Notes: generated by a model not told the origin, from the letters alone. Shown: positions 18,804 to 27,291, numbered from the stretch's first letter. The stretch: DNA of 64,000 nucleotides from Bombella apis (GCF_018221685.1 NZ_JAGJTM010000003.1:124001-188000); one strand, 5' to 3'. Translations and numbers: made by a program.

Positions 18804-21000
18804 CCAGTCTTACCTTCTCGGTATCCTTCTGGGTGGCACCATCCTTGGCACCTCGCTCCCGGTCCATGTGGCCCATGCCCAGATTCCTCCCTCGCTGGAA
18901 ACCCCCGGCCCGGACAATGACAGCGAAGCGCAGACGAGCTCCAGCATCTACCACGACCCTGAGCCGGGTACCCCCCAGCCAACAGGCGTCAATGCCGCCA
19001 ACCTGCCGGATATTGATGAGCTCCCCATCGACCAGCTCCCCCAGGCCGTCCCTCAGGAGAGTGCCAATCCCAAAGCTGAGGACTGGCCTGCCTATGGGCG
19101 TGATGACCAGGCGACACGCTATTCTCCGCTGACACAGATCACGCCGGAAAATGTCAGCAGACTGCAACGGGCGTTCGTCTACCATACCGGCAGCCTCCCT
19201 CCCAAAGGGAAGGCCAACAAGTGGGCTGCAGAAACCACGCCGATCAAGGTGGGTGATTCCCTGTATCTCTGCTCCGCCACGAATGACATGATGCGTGTCG
19301 ATGCCGCTACGGGGCAGGAGAAATGGCACTTCCATGCCCATGAAAGCTACGATGCCATTCCCTATACGGCGGCCTGCAAATCCGTCACCTACTACACGTC
19401 ATCCACCGCAGCGGATGGGCAGCCCTGCCATAACCGCATCATTGAATCGACACTGGACAACAGGCTGATTGCTGTTGATGCCGAAGATGGCAAGCTCTGC
19501 GAGACTTTTGGCCATGGCGGGCAGGTCAATCTCATGCAGGGCATGGGCTGGTCCGTCCCCGGTTTCGTGGCCATGACAACAGCTCCGCCCATCGTCAATG
19601 GCGTGATCGTCGTCAATCATGAAGTGCTTGATGGCCAGCGCCGCTGGGCACCATCAGGCGTCATCCGGGGATATGATGCCGAAAGTGGGAAGTTCCTCTG
19701 GGCTTGGGATGTCAATAATCCGGACAACCACCACCAGCCGGACAAGGACCATTATTACAGCCGTGGAACACCCAATTCCTGGGCGGCCATGACGGGCGAC
19801 AATGCCCTGGGGCTGGTCTATGTGCCCACAGGCAACTCTGCGGTTGACTATTACAGCGCCATGCGCAGCGATGCGGAAAACAAGGTGTCATCCGCCGTGG
19901 TGGCGCTTGATGTCCGCACGGGTGAACCCCGGTGGGTCTTCCAGACCGTCCACAAGGATGTCTGGGATTACGACATTGGTTCCCAGGCAACGCTGTTCGA
20001 CTATCATGCCGATGACGGAAGCATCATCCCGGCCCTCATCATGCCTACAAAACGGGGCCAGACCTTCATCCTCGACCGTCGGACAGGCAAGCCGCTGCCA
20101 GACTTCCCCGTTGTGGAAAAACCGGCTCCCAGCCCGGGCTTCGTCCAGGGTGATCCACGGGCTCCAACGCAGCCGTGGTCTGTCGGGGTTCCCCGTCTTG
20201 GCTTCCCGGAGCTGACAGAAGCCGCCACATGGGGCATCTCACCACTGGACCAGCTGGCCTGCCGCATCAAATTCCGTCGGGCCCATTATGTCGGCGAGTT
20301 CACACCGCCTACCATCAAGCAGCCGTGGCTGGAATACCCCGGCTATAATGGGGGCAGTGACTGGGGCAGCATCTCCTATAACCCGCAGACGGGCATCCTG
20401 CTGGCCAACTGGAGCAGCCTGCCCATGTATGACCAGCTCGTCAGCCGCAAGAAAGCTGACAAAATGGGGCTGATTCCCATTGATTCACCCCAGTTCAAAG
20501 CTGGCGCTGGTGGGGCTGAAGGTAACGGGGCACAGGCGCAGACTCCCTATGGAATTGTCGTCACCCCGTACTGGAACAGCTTCACCCAGATGATGTGCAA
20601 TGTGCCGCCCTATGGGATGGTCACCGCCATTGACCTCAAAGCGCACAAGGTCCTGTGGCAGAAGCCGCTTGGTTCGGCCCGTGCCAATGGCCCGTGGGGC
20701 ATCGCCTCGCACCTGCCGCTGACAATCGGTACGCCCAACAATGGCGGTCCTGTCATGACGGCTGGCGGTGTCGCCTTCATCGGAGCATCGACCGATAACC
20801 AGATACACGCCATTGACCTCAAGACAGGCAAGACGCTCTGGACTGACGTGCTGCCCGGTGGGGGACAGGCCAACGCCATGACCTATGCCGTCAATGGTCG
20901 GCAATATGTCGCCATCATGGCCGGGGGGCATCACTTCATGCGCAGCCCGGTGTCTGATGCGCTGGTTGTCTATGCTCTGCCAGAGGCAGACAGCAAGTAA
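18796..21000 (+). CDS. sldA: PQQ-dependent polyol (glycerol/D-sorbitol) dehydrogenase large subunit, copy 1
   Basis: 734 residues with a Sec signal peptide (GILLGGTILGTSLPVHVAHA) and an eight-bladed quinoprotein propeller. Blade motifs include WAAETTPIKVGDSLYLCSA, TLDNRLIAVDAEDGKL, WAWDVNNPDNH and WDYDIGSQATLFDY. By recall it resembles Gluconobacter SldA closely along its length (VNAANLPDI, YGRDDQATRYSPLTQITPEN, GGGQANAMTY, AIMAGGHHFM). It oxidises polyols such as glycerol, sorbitol, arabitol or mannitol in the periplasm and feeds electrons to ubiquinone through SldB. No haem c CXXCH motif is present. The start at 18796 (MRNQSY) overlaps sldB; longer in-frame readings lie within sldB. Large blocks are nearly identical to copy 2. 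Confidence 0.92.
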   Translation: MRNQSYLLGILLGGTILGTSLPVHVAHAQIPPSLETPGPDNDSEAQTSSSIYHDPEPGTPQPTGVNAANLPDIDELPIDQLPQAVPQESANPKAEDWPAYGRDDQATRYSPLTQITPENVSRLQRAFVYHTGSLPPKGKANKWAAETTPIKVGDSLYLCSATNDMMRVDAATGQEKWHFHAHESYDAIPYTAACKSVTYYTSSTAADGQPCHNRIIESTLDNRLIAVDAEDGKLCETFGHGGQVNLMQGMGWSVPGFVAMTTAPPIVNGVIVVNHEVLDGQRRWAPSGVIRGYDAESGKFLWAWDVNNPDNHHQPDKDHYYSRGTPNSWAAMTGDNALGLVYVPTGNSAVDYYSAMRSDAENKVSSAVVALDVRTGEPRWVFQTVHKDVWDYDIGSQATLFDYHADDGSIIPALIMPTKRGQTFILDRRTGKPLPDFPVVEKPAPSPGFVQGDPRAPTQPWSVGVPRLGFPELTEAATWGISPLDQLACRIKFRRAHYVGEFTPPTIKQPWLEYPGYNGGSDWGSISYNPQTGILLANWSSLPMYDQLVSRKKADKMGLIPIDSPQFKAGAGGAEGNGAQAQTPYGIVVTPYWNSFTQMMCNVPPYGMVTAIDLKAHKVLWQKPLGSARANGPWGIASHLPLTIGTPNNGGPVMTAGGVAFIGASTDNQIHAIDLKTGKTLWTDVLPGGGQANAMTYAVNGRQYVAIMAGGHHFMRSPVSDALVVYALPEADSK

Positions 21001-21012
21001 CCCTGGGATCGT

Positions 21013-21043
21013 GCCGGTTGCATGAAAAAATCATGTAACCGGC
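21013..21043 (+). terminator. Hairpin between the two sldBA units
   Basis: A 12-bp stem with one G-U pair (GCCGGTTGCATG at 21013-21024 with CATGTAACCGGC at 21032-21043) and a 7-nt AAAAAAT loop sits 13 bp after the copy 1 sldA stop. It lacks a T-run, so it may be an mRNA-stabilising or partial terminator structure rather than a full intrinsic terminator. Confidence 0.5.
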
Positions 21044-21167
21044 ATGTCCAGTGTATCAACCTGAGTTCCCTGACCAAATATATGGGTTGATCTTGTCAAT
21101 CCGTTTTTATCCGAAACGTGTATCCCCATGGCTTCCTGATATTTTCTGGTCAACTGGAGATGGAACT

Positions 21168-21548
21168 GTGTCTTTTCTCTCTTATCCCAATGAAAAACCC
21201 AAAGGCGCAGATATAGCCATCTGGGCATTTGCCCTGCTGATTCTGCTTTTCGGGCTTTATTTCGTCATTTTCGGCTCATGGCTCATTCTGCTGGGTGGGT
21301 CCTGGTATTACACCCTCTGCGGACTGCTCCTCTGCCTCTCAGGCATCTATCTTTTCCGCCAGAGCCCTGTGGGTGCCTGGACCTATCTTCTCGCCTGGGC
21401 CCTGACAATTCCCTGGACGATCTACGAGGTCGGTTTCAATTTCTGGGGATGGCTGCCGCGCCTCTTCGGGCCCACCTTGCTGGCCATCGTGGTCGCTGCT
21501 TTTCTTCCCCGTCTCCTCCGCAACCAGAAAGTCACTCCCGATGCGTAA
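21168..21548 (+). CDS. sldB: PQQ-dependent polyol dehydrogenase small membrane subunit, copy 2
   Basis: 126 residues, the same length as copy 1. From the first membrane helix on (LLILLFGLYFVIFGSWLILL) it is nearly identical; only the N-terminal ~17 residues and scattered positions differ. It has about four membrane segments and the same predicted role in anchoring SldA and reducing quinone. Translation starts at GTG 21168 with GGAGATGGAACT upstream. Longer in-frame readings from 21051 add a non-conserved leader with no ribosome site. It overlaps the copy 2 sldA start by 8 nt, exactly as in copy 1. Confidence 0.87.
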   Translation: MSFLSYPNEKPKGADIAIWAFALLILLFGLYFVIFGSWLILLGGSWYYTLCGLLLCLSGIYLFRQSPVGAWTYLLAWALTIPWTIYEVGFNFWGWLPRLFGPTLLAIVVAAFLPRLLRNQKVTPDA

Positions 21549-23733
21549 TCAAGTCCGTCTTCTTGGTCTCCTTCTGGGAGGTACCATCCTTGGCACATCA
21601 CTATCCGCCGTAAAAGCCCAGGAGGCCGCCTCCCCCAGCACGTCTCACGAGACGGCACCTGCGGAGGAAACGGTTTCCACCATCTATCATCCCCCTGCTC
21701 CCAACACACCCCAGGCCACAGGCGTCAATGCCGCCAACCTGCCGGATATTGATGAGCTCCCCATCGACCAGCTTCCCCAGGCCGTCCCTCAGGAGAGTGC
21801 CAATCCCAAAGCTGAGGACTGGCCTGCCTATGGGCGGGACGACCGGGCCACACGCTATTCCCCGCTGACCCAGATCACACCGGAGAATGTCAGCAGGCTG
21901 CAACGGGCGTTCGTCTACCATACCGGAGTCCTGCAACCAAAAGGCAAACTGAATCGACTGGCGCCGGAAACGGCCCCCATCAAGGTGGGGGATTCCCTGT
22001 ATCTCTGCTCCGCCACGAATGACATGATGCGTGTCGATGCCGCTACGGGGCAGGAGAAATGGCACTTCCATGCCCATGAAAGCTACGATGCCATTCCCTT
22101 CACCTCTGCCTGCAAATCCGTCACCTACTACACGTCATCCACCGCAGCGGATGGGCAGACCTGCCATAACCGCATCATTGAGGCCACGCTGGACAACCGG
22201 ATGATCGCCGTTGATGCCGAAGATGGCAAACCGTGCGAGGCCTTTGGCCATGGCGGGCAGGTCAATCTCATGCAGGGCATGGGCTGGTCCGTGCCCCGTT
22301 TTGTTGGGGTGACCAGTCCGGTTCCCATCATCAATGGCGTGATCGTGGTCAATCATGAAGTGCTGGACGGTCAGCGCCGCTGGGCACCATCAGGCGTCAT
22401 CCGGGGATATGATGCCGAAAGTGGGAAGTTCCTCTGGGCTTGGGATGTCAATAATCCGGACAACCACCACCAGCCGGACAAGGACCATTATTACAGCCGT
22501 GGAACACCCAATTCCTGGACGGCCATGACGGGCGACAATGCCCTGGGGCTGGTCTATGTCCCCATGGGCAATTCCTCGGCTGACTATTACAGCGCCATGC
22601 GCAGCGATGCGGAAAACAAGGTGTCATCCGCCGTGGTGGCGCTTGATGTCCGCACGGGCGAACCCCGGTGGGTCTTCCAGACCGTCCACAAGGATGTCTG
22701 GGATTACGACATTGGTTCCCAGGCAACGCTGTTCGACTATCATGCCGATGACGGAAGCATCATCCCGGCCCTCATCATGCCTACAAAACGGGGCCAGACC
22801 TTCATCCTCGACCGTCGGACAGGCAAGCCGCTGCCAGACTTCCCTGTCGTGGAAAAACCGGCCCCCGCCGGTGTCATGAAGGATGATCCCCGTACGCCGA
22901 CGCAGCCATGGTCTGTCGGGGTTCCCCGCCTCGGTTTTCCAGACCTGAAGGAATCGGACATGTGGGGCGTCTCGCCGCTAGACCAGCTGGCCTGCCGCAT
23001 CAAGTTCCGTCGGGCCAGTTATGTTGGCGAGTTCACACCCCCTTCCCTCAAAAAGCCATGGATTGAATCCCCCGGCTATAATGGGGGCAGTGACTGGGGC
23101 AGCATCTCCTATAACCCGCAGACGGGCATCATGCTGGCCAACTGGAACAATGTTCCCATGTACAACCAGCTTGTGAACCGCAAAACGGCGGACCAGCTGC
23201 GACTGATCCCTGTGGATGTTCCCGAATACACGCCACGCCATGGCATGACAGCCGGCAATGCCGCCCAGGCTGAGACGCCGTATGGCACTCTGGTTGGTCC
23301 CTTCTGGAACGAATTCACGAGGGTAATGTGCAACGCACCTCCCTACGGCATGCTCACCGCCATTGATCTCAAGGCACACAAGGTTCTGTGGCAGCGGCCC
23401 TTCGGCTCGGCCCGTGCCAATGGTCCATGGGGGCTGCCGACAGGTCTGCCCATCGAAATCGGCACGCCAAACAATGGCGGGTCTGTCATGACGGCTGGCG
23501 GTGTGGCCTTCATCGGGGCGTCAACCGACAACCAGATCCACGCCGTCGACCTCAAGACAGGCAAGACACTCTGGACGGACGTGCTGCCCGGTGGAGGACA
23601 GGCCAACGCCATGACCTATGCCGTCAATGGTCGGCAATATGTCGCCATCATGGCCGGGGGGCACCACCTCATGGGGACACCTGTTTCCGATCAGCTGGTT
23701 GTCTATACCCTGCCAGAGCAGGCAACAAAATGA
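21541..23733 (+). CDS. sldA: PQQ-dependent polyol dehydrogenase large subunit, copy 2
   Basis: 730 residues with signal peptide GLLLGGTILGTSLSAVKA and the same quinoprotein propeller as copy 1. The paralogues are almost identical over much of the propeller but diverge in the signal/linker, around residues 135-150 (VLQPKGKLNRLAPETAPI), 437-450 (PAGVMKDDPRTP) and 535-570 (NRKTADQLRLIPVDVPEYTP). These divergent loops could alter substrate range, or one copy may be redundant. The structural residues and the C-terminal MAGGHHLMGTPVSDQLVVY match the family, so it looks functional. It forms a transcription unit with its own sldB. Confidence 0.92.
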   Translation: MRNQVRLLGLLLGGTILGTSLSAVKAQEAASPSTSHETAPAEETVSTIYHPPAPNTPQATGVNAANLPDIDELPIDQLPQAVPQESANPKAEDWPAYGRDDRATRYSPLTQITPENVSRLQRAFVYHTGVLQPKGKLNRLAPETAPIKVGDSLYLCSATNDMMRVDAATGQEKWHFHAHESYDAIPFTSACKSVTYYTSSTAADGQTCHNRIIEATLDNRMIAVDAEDGKPCEAFGHGGQVNLMQGMGWSVPRFVGVTSPVPIINGVIVVNHEVLDGQRRWAPSGVIRGYDAESGKFLWAWDVNNPDNHHQPDKDHYYSRGTPNSWTAMTGDNALGLVYVPMGNSSADYYSAMRSDAENKVSSAVVALDVRTGEPRWVFQTVHKDVWDYDIGSQATLFDYHADDGSIIPALIMPTKRGQTFILDRRTGKPLPDFPVVEKPAPAGVMKDDPRTPTQPWSVGVPRLGFPDLKESDMWGVSPLDQLACRIKFRRASYVGEFTPPSLKKPWIESPGYNGGSDWGSISYNPQTGIMLANWNNVPMYNQLVNRKTADQLRLIPVDVPEYTPRHGMTAGNAAQAETPYGTLVGPFWNEFTRVMCNAPPYGMLTAIDLKAHKVLWQRPFGSARANGPWGLPTGLPIEIGTPNNGGSVMTAGGVAFIGASTDNQIHAVDLKTGKTLWTDVLPGGGQANAMTYAVNGRQYVAIMAGGHHLMGTPVSDQLVVYTLPEQATK

Positions 23734-23739
23734 TCTGCT

Positions 23740-23775
23740 CCCTCTGGCTGTCTGCTTCTCCGGGCAGCCAGAGGG
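23740..23775 (+). terminator. Terminator-like hairpin after the second sldA
   Basis: A perfect 11-bp stem (CCCTCTGGCTG at 23740-23750 and CAGCCAGAGGG at 23765-23775) with a 14-nt loop begins 7 nt after the sldA stop. The downstream tract is only weakly T-rich, so termination strength is uncertain. Confidence 0.6.
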
Positions 23776-23805
23776 CCTGAGAGATTTAATCAAAACTGAA
23801 AATAT

Positions 23806-23838
23806 CAAAAAAGCGGAGAGCCATCCGGCACCCCGCTT
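23806..23838 (-). terminator. Intrinsic terminator of the small minus-strand gene
   Basis: On the minus strand AAGCGG (23838-23833) pairs with CCGCTT (23816-23811), with further imperfect GC pairing inside, and a run of six T follows. It lies 56 bp downstream of the unknown gene ending at 23894. Confidence 0.55.
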
Positions 23839-23893
23839 CATCATGTGTCTCTGGCCCAAAGAGCGAAGGACAGCATCAGGCCATGTTGTGGCT

Positions 23894-24148
23894 TCAATGT
23901 GGCCTGGTTGGAGGGCAGTTACAGCCACGCGTAGGCGCAGCCGAACGCCGGACGATGTGATGATCTATCCACTCCGAGACGAGCAGCCGGGCTTCTGGCA
24001 GGGACGATTCTGGATGATGGATGCGATACAGGGTTGTGCAGGCAGCAAAAATACTCATCTCGCTTTGCCCCATATCATGCAGCTCCTGATAAGCTGTAAT
24101 TACGGCGCGTTCGCATTTGCGACCAATGTGCCCGGTGTCGATTTTCAT
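23894..24148 (-). CDS. Small protein of unknown function
   Basis: 84 residues from an ATG at 24148. The first ~65 residues look like a compact helical cytoplasmic domain (GRKCERAVITAYQELHDMGQ, FAACTTLYRIHHPE, LVSEWIDHH); the tail is Arg/Pro/Cys-rich. There is no signal peptide or membrane segment. I believe similar short proteins occur in acetic acid bacteria, but I cannot assign a domain. Support for it being real: residue composition typical of protein, its own terminator downstream, and a divergent arrangement with pyrE across a 205-bp gap. Confidence 0.65.
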   Translation of the reverse strand: MKIDTGHIGRKCERAVITAYQELHDMGQSEMSIFAACTTLYRIHHPESSLPEARLLVSEWIDHHIVRRSAAPTRGCNCPPTRPH

Positions 24149-24262
24149 ATCCCATAACCCCTACAATACCCTGTTTTCCCCAGGAAAAACCTCCATCAGG
24201 AAAGGCGGGCCACTACCATCAGCCCTACCAATAACAGAATAAAGCGTCACCAATAAGAGAAT

Positions 24263-24317
24263 GGGCAAAAAAGACATCTTTGCCCTACCCCTCCTTCCTT
24301 CTAACGGGTAGATGTCT
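24263..24317 (+). promoter_or_regulatory. Structured leader upstream of pyrE
   Basis: Three pairings compete. GGGCAAA (24263-24269) pairs with TTTGCCC (24279-24285) around a 9-nt loop, and CTACCC (24285-24290) with GGGTAG (24306-24311). The loop segment AGACATCT (24272-24279) is perfectly complementary to AGATGTCT (24310-24317), which would form a pseudoknot or an alternative helix excluding the second hairpin. The element ends 36 nt before the pyrE ATG. A regulatory role is inference. Confidence 0.4.
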
Positions 24318-24353
24318 CCAAAGGAACCATTTTTCGAGATTACGGAGAGAATA

Positions 24354-25097
24354 ATGCCTGCATCTGGCACAGCATCAAATCTGGGCATCCGCCCCACACA
24401 GTGGGACCGTGATGCTGCGCTGACAACGGCGCGCATTCTTCTGGAAATCAAAGCCATCAACTTCCGGCCCAGCGAGCCTTACACGCTGACATCCGGCTGG
24501 AAATCCCCCGTCTATATCGACTGCCGCAAGATCATCTTCTTCCCCCGCGCCCGCAAGAAACTGATGGAACTGGCCGTTGAAAAAATTGGCCGCCACATCG
24601 GCTATGAAAGCATTGATGCTGTCGTGGGCGGTGAGACGGCAGGTATTCCCTTCTCCGCTTGGATTGCTGACCGGCTGATGACACCAATGGCCTATGTGCG
24701 CAAGAAGCCTAAAGGCTTTGGCCGCAATGCACAGATTGAAGGTGACGTGCCAGAGGGCATGCGCACCCTGCTGGTAGAGGACCTGACAACAGACGGCGCC
24801 TCCAAGATCCGTTTTGCCAATGCCCTGCGTGAAGCAGGTGCCATCGTGGATCACACCTTTGTCGTCTTCTTCTACGGCGTCTTCCCCGGCGCCCAGAAAA
24901 CCCTTCAGGACATGGGCATCAGCCTGCATGCACTCTGCACCTGGTGGGATGTACTGGAAGCCTGCGCCGATGGTCAGTATTTCTCTGCCGAAGACAGCGC
25001 AGAAGTTCGCCGCTTCCTTGAGGACCCATGCAGCTGGTCCAAAGCCCATGGCGGTGTCGGCAGCGCAGAAGAAGCTCTTGCCTTCAAACGGGGCTGA
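24354..25097 (+). CDS. pyrE: Orotate phosphoribosyltransferase
   Basis: 247 residues of the PRTase type I fold. The PRPP-binding motif is TLLVEDLTTDGASK (about 138-151), and the substrate region includes LTSGWKSPVYIDCRK and VGGETAGIPFSAW. It converts orotate and PRPP to OMP in pyrimidine synthesis. The start at 24354 has an excellent GGAGAGAATA site; an upstream in-frame ATG at 24312 falls within the leader structure and lacks one. Another pyrimidine gene, dihydroorotase, lies about 26 kb away. Confidence 0.94.
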   Translation: MPASGTASNLGIRPTQWDRDAALTTARILLEIKAINFRPSEPYTLTSGWKSPVYIDCRKIIFFPRARKKLMELAVEKIGRHIGYESIDAVVGGETAGIPFSAWIADRLMTPMAYVRKKPKGFGRNAQIEGDVPEGMRTLLVEDLTTDGASKIRFANALREAGAIVDHTFVVFFYGVFPGAQKTLQDMGISLHALCTWWDVLEACADGQYFSAEDSAEVRRFLEDPCSWSKAHGGVGSAEEALAFKRG

Positions 25098-25112
25098 CCG
25101 TTTCACACCCAG

Positions 25113-25159
25113 CCTGAAAAGGACGATGAAAGGAGGGCAACCTTTCTCTCCTTTTCAGG
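25113..25159 (+). terminator. Long imperfect hairpin after pyrE
   Basis: An outer 11-bp stem (CCTGAAAAGGA 25113-25123 with TCCTTTTCAGG 25149-25159) encloses an inner GAAAGG/CCTTTC stem. It lies 15 bp after the pyrE stop and 31 bp before murI. There is no T-run, so it may attenuate rather than fully stop transcription. Confidence 0.5.
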
Positions 25160-25189
25160 CCCCACCATCACGTCTCAGCGGATACGCCC

Positions 25190-26014
25190 ATGCCTGCACC
25201 ATCCTCTCCCCGCATTCTGGTCTTTGATTCAGGCATCGGCGGGCTGGGTGTTGTTCAGGCGCTGCGCAGTCTGGCCCCTTCCCTGACAATAGACTACCTC
25301 GCCGATACGGCCCTGTTTCCCTATGGGGAACAGCCGGATGATATCCTGCGGGAGCGCATTGCCGACCTCGTCTGCAAGGCTTGCGATACACTGGAACCGG
25401 CTCTGGCCATCATTGCCTGCAACACGGCCAGCACCCTGGCACTGCCCATATTACGGGAGCGGCTCGATCTGCCTGTCGTAGGCTGTGTCCCGCCCATCCG
25501 CTGGGCCGGACGGGTCTCTGCCAACCGCACCATCGGTCTGCTGGCTACAAGCGCCACGGCACGACGCCCCTATCTCAAACAGCTTCATGACGAATTTGCT
25601 GCCGATTGCCGACTGCTCATACATGGCTCCCGCCATCTGGCCAATCTGGCCGAGCGGGCTTTTCGGGGCGAGCAGCTGGATCCGGCTGAAGTGCAGCAGG
25701 AACTCGCATGCCTCTTTCAGCAGCCCGGTGGAAATGACATTGACGCTGTTGGGCTGGGCTGCACGCACTATACGTTTCTGCTACCCTACTTCCAGCGCCT
25801 CGGCCCTGCGGGCATCATGTGGCTGGACCCCGCCCCCGCCGTCGCCCAGCAGGCCCTCCGGCGGTTATGTGATGTAACGGAAGCCTCGCTTCCCGCCAGC
25901 CCGTCCAGCCCAGCGGACCGCTTCTTCCTGACAGCTCATCCACAGAACGGAGAGGAGCTTGCCAGAAACATCGCCTGGCTGGGATTCGCCAATGGCTGGG
26001 ACGTTTTTTCTTAA
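25190..26014 (+). CDS. murI: Glutamate racemase
   Basis: 274 residues. Both catalytic cysteines are present in their motifs: Cys77 in ACNTAS and Cys191 in GLGCTHYTF. The N-terminal DSGIGGLGV loop and YLADTALFPYG match the family. It supplies D-glutamate for peptidoglycan. The start at 25190 is the first ATG before the conserved region. Its TAA stop overlaps the opposing stop of the polyprenyl synthase in a 4-bp TTAA, so the genes are convergent with no room for a terminator between them. Confidence 0.94.
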   Translation: MPAPSSPRILVFDSGIGGLGVVQALRSLAPSLTIDYLADTALFPYGEQPDDILRERIADLVCKACDTLEPALAIIACNTASTLALPILRERLDLPVVGCVPPIRWAGRVSANRTIGLLATSATARRPYLKQLHDEFAADCRLLIHGSRHLANLAERAFRGEQLDPAEVQQELACLFQQPGGNDIDAVGLGCTHYTFLLPYFQRLGPAGIMWLDPAPAVAQQALRRLCDVTEASLPASPSSPADRFFLTAHPQNGEELARNIAWLGFANGWDVFS

Positions 26015-27102
26015 CGGGCCCGCTCGACCGTATAAAGCACCGTCTCACGCAACAGATTTTTCAACCCGCTCTCCGGGAAACAGGACAACGCCTCCACGGC
26101 CTGCGCCGCATAATCCCGGGCCTTTTCAATCGTCTTACGGATGGCATCCCTCCGGGCAATGATCTCCAGAGCATGAGGCAGATCAGCCTCTGTCTGCTCA
26201 TTATCCTCGATCACACGTTTCCAGAACTGACGTTCTTCCTCCGTACCCTGCTCATAAGCAGCCAGCACCGGGAGCGTGATCTTCCCTTCACGGAAATCAT
26301 CCCCGACCGTCTTCCCCAGCACCTGCTGATCCGCTGCATAATCCAGCGCATCATCCACAAGCTGGAAGGCCATACCCAGGCTGGTTCCGTACTGCTCCAG
26401 CGCCAGCTCAGCCTCACGACCATGCCCGGCCACGACGGCGCCTACCCGACAGGCCGCCGCAAACAGGGCCGCCGTCTTGCCATGGATGACCTCCAGATAA
26501 CGCTCTATCGGGGTAGAAAGATCATTCTGGGTGGACATCTGGAGAACTTCACCTTCAGCAATCGTTGCCGAAGCAGCTGAAAGAATGGCCATGACCTCCA
26601 GCGATCCATCCGCCGTCATGAGCTGAAACGAGCGGGCAAACAGGAAGTCCCCCACCAGCACGGAAGCCTTGTTGCCAAAAAGGGCATTGGCAGAGGCCAT
26701 GCCACGCCGCAGCGTGCTTTCATCCACCACATCATCATGCAGCAGCGTTGCTGTATGGATGAACTCTACACAGGCCGCCAGGCCGATATGGCGTGTTTCC
26801 CCCTCCTTCTCCCCATAACCACAAAGACGGGCAGAAGCGAGCGTCAGCAATGGACGCAGCCTCTTTCCACCAGCCGCCACGAGATGCGCTCCCAGCTGGG
26901 GAATCAACGGAACAGAGCTCTGCATCCTGTCAATGATGGCCTGATTGCAGGCTGTCATGTCATCGGCCAGATAGGCGGAAAGGGCCTTCAGGGCGTCTTC
27001 CCCTTTGACCTCTCTACCCGCAGCCTCACCGCCAGATACAGTGTTGGGCTCTGATGAGGAAGAAACCAAAACGCACAACTCCAGTTCTCCCTGCTCCAGC
27101 AC
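26011..27102 (-). CDS. Trans-polyprenyl diphosphate synthase (ubiquinone side chain)
   Basis: 363 residues with both aspartate-rich motifs of all-trans prenyl synthases: DDVVDE (about 123-128) and QLVDDALDYA (about 247-256), plus GGKRLRPLL and the C-terminal half typical of octa-/nona-/decaprenyl enzymes. It probably makes the C45-C50 chain attached by UbiA to 4-hydroxybenzoate; chain length cannot be read with certainty. The start is uncertain: the longest frame begins at a GTG (27102) that sits inside a perfect palindrome, and the first ~35 residues are not conserved-looking. Confidence 0.88.
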   Translation of the reverse strand: MLEQGELELCVLVSSSSEPNTVSGGEAAGREVKGEDALKALSAYLADDMTACNQAIIDRMQSSVPLIPQLGAHLVAAGGKRLRPLLTLASARLCGYGEKEGETRHIGLAACVEFIHTATLLHDDVVDESTLRRGMASANALFGNKASVLVGDFLFARSFQLMTADGSLEVMAILSAASATIAEGEVLQMSTQNDLSTPIERYLEVIHGKTAALFAAACRVGAVVAGHGREAELALEQYGTSLGMAFQLVDDALDYAADQQVLGKTVGDDFREGKITLPVLAAYEQGTEEERQFWKRVIEDNEQTEADLPHALEIIARRDAIRKTIEKARDYAAQAVEALSCFPESGLKNLLRETVLYTVERAR

Positions 27103-27210
27103 GCTGGAGCAGACAGTCTCGGGCGGCTGCCTTTCCTCCGGGATACGTCTTCTCAGAACGTATGGCCGGGCAGAACGCAGCCCATACCCCTATTAGAAAA
27201 TACTTCCGTC

Positions 27211-27239
27211 CATATGAGCAGCAAAGCAGGCCCGGTCAA
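27211..27239 (-). promoter_or_regulatory. Candidate sigma-70 promoter for the polyprenyl synthase gene
   Basis: On the minus strand TTGACC (27239-27234) and CATATG (27216-27211) are separated by exactly 17 bp, about 109 bp upstream of the GTG start. The -35 matches five of six consensus bases; the -10 is poor (three of six). Confidence 0.35.
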
Positions 27240-27291
27240 GACAGCCCTATCATAAACCATTCAGATAACGGGTAATTTCCCTGCTTTCCTC

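Noticed and set aside
18423..23733. Reading the quinoproteins as PQQ glucose dehydrogenase
   Set aside because: Membrane part and catalytic part are separate overlapping genes, as in SldBA, and the large subunit's motifs fit polyol dehydrogenase better; mGDH is a single fused chain.
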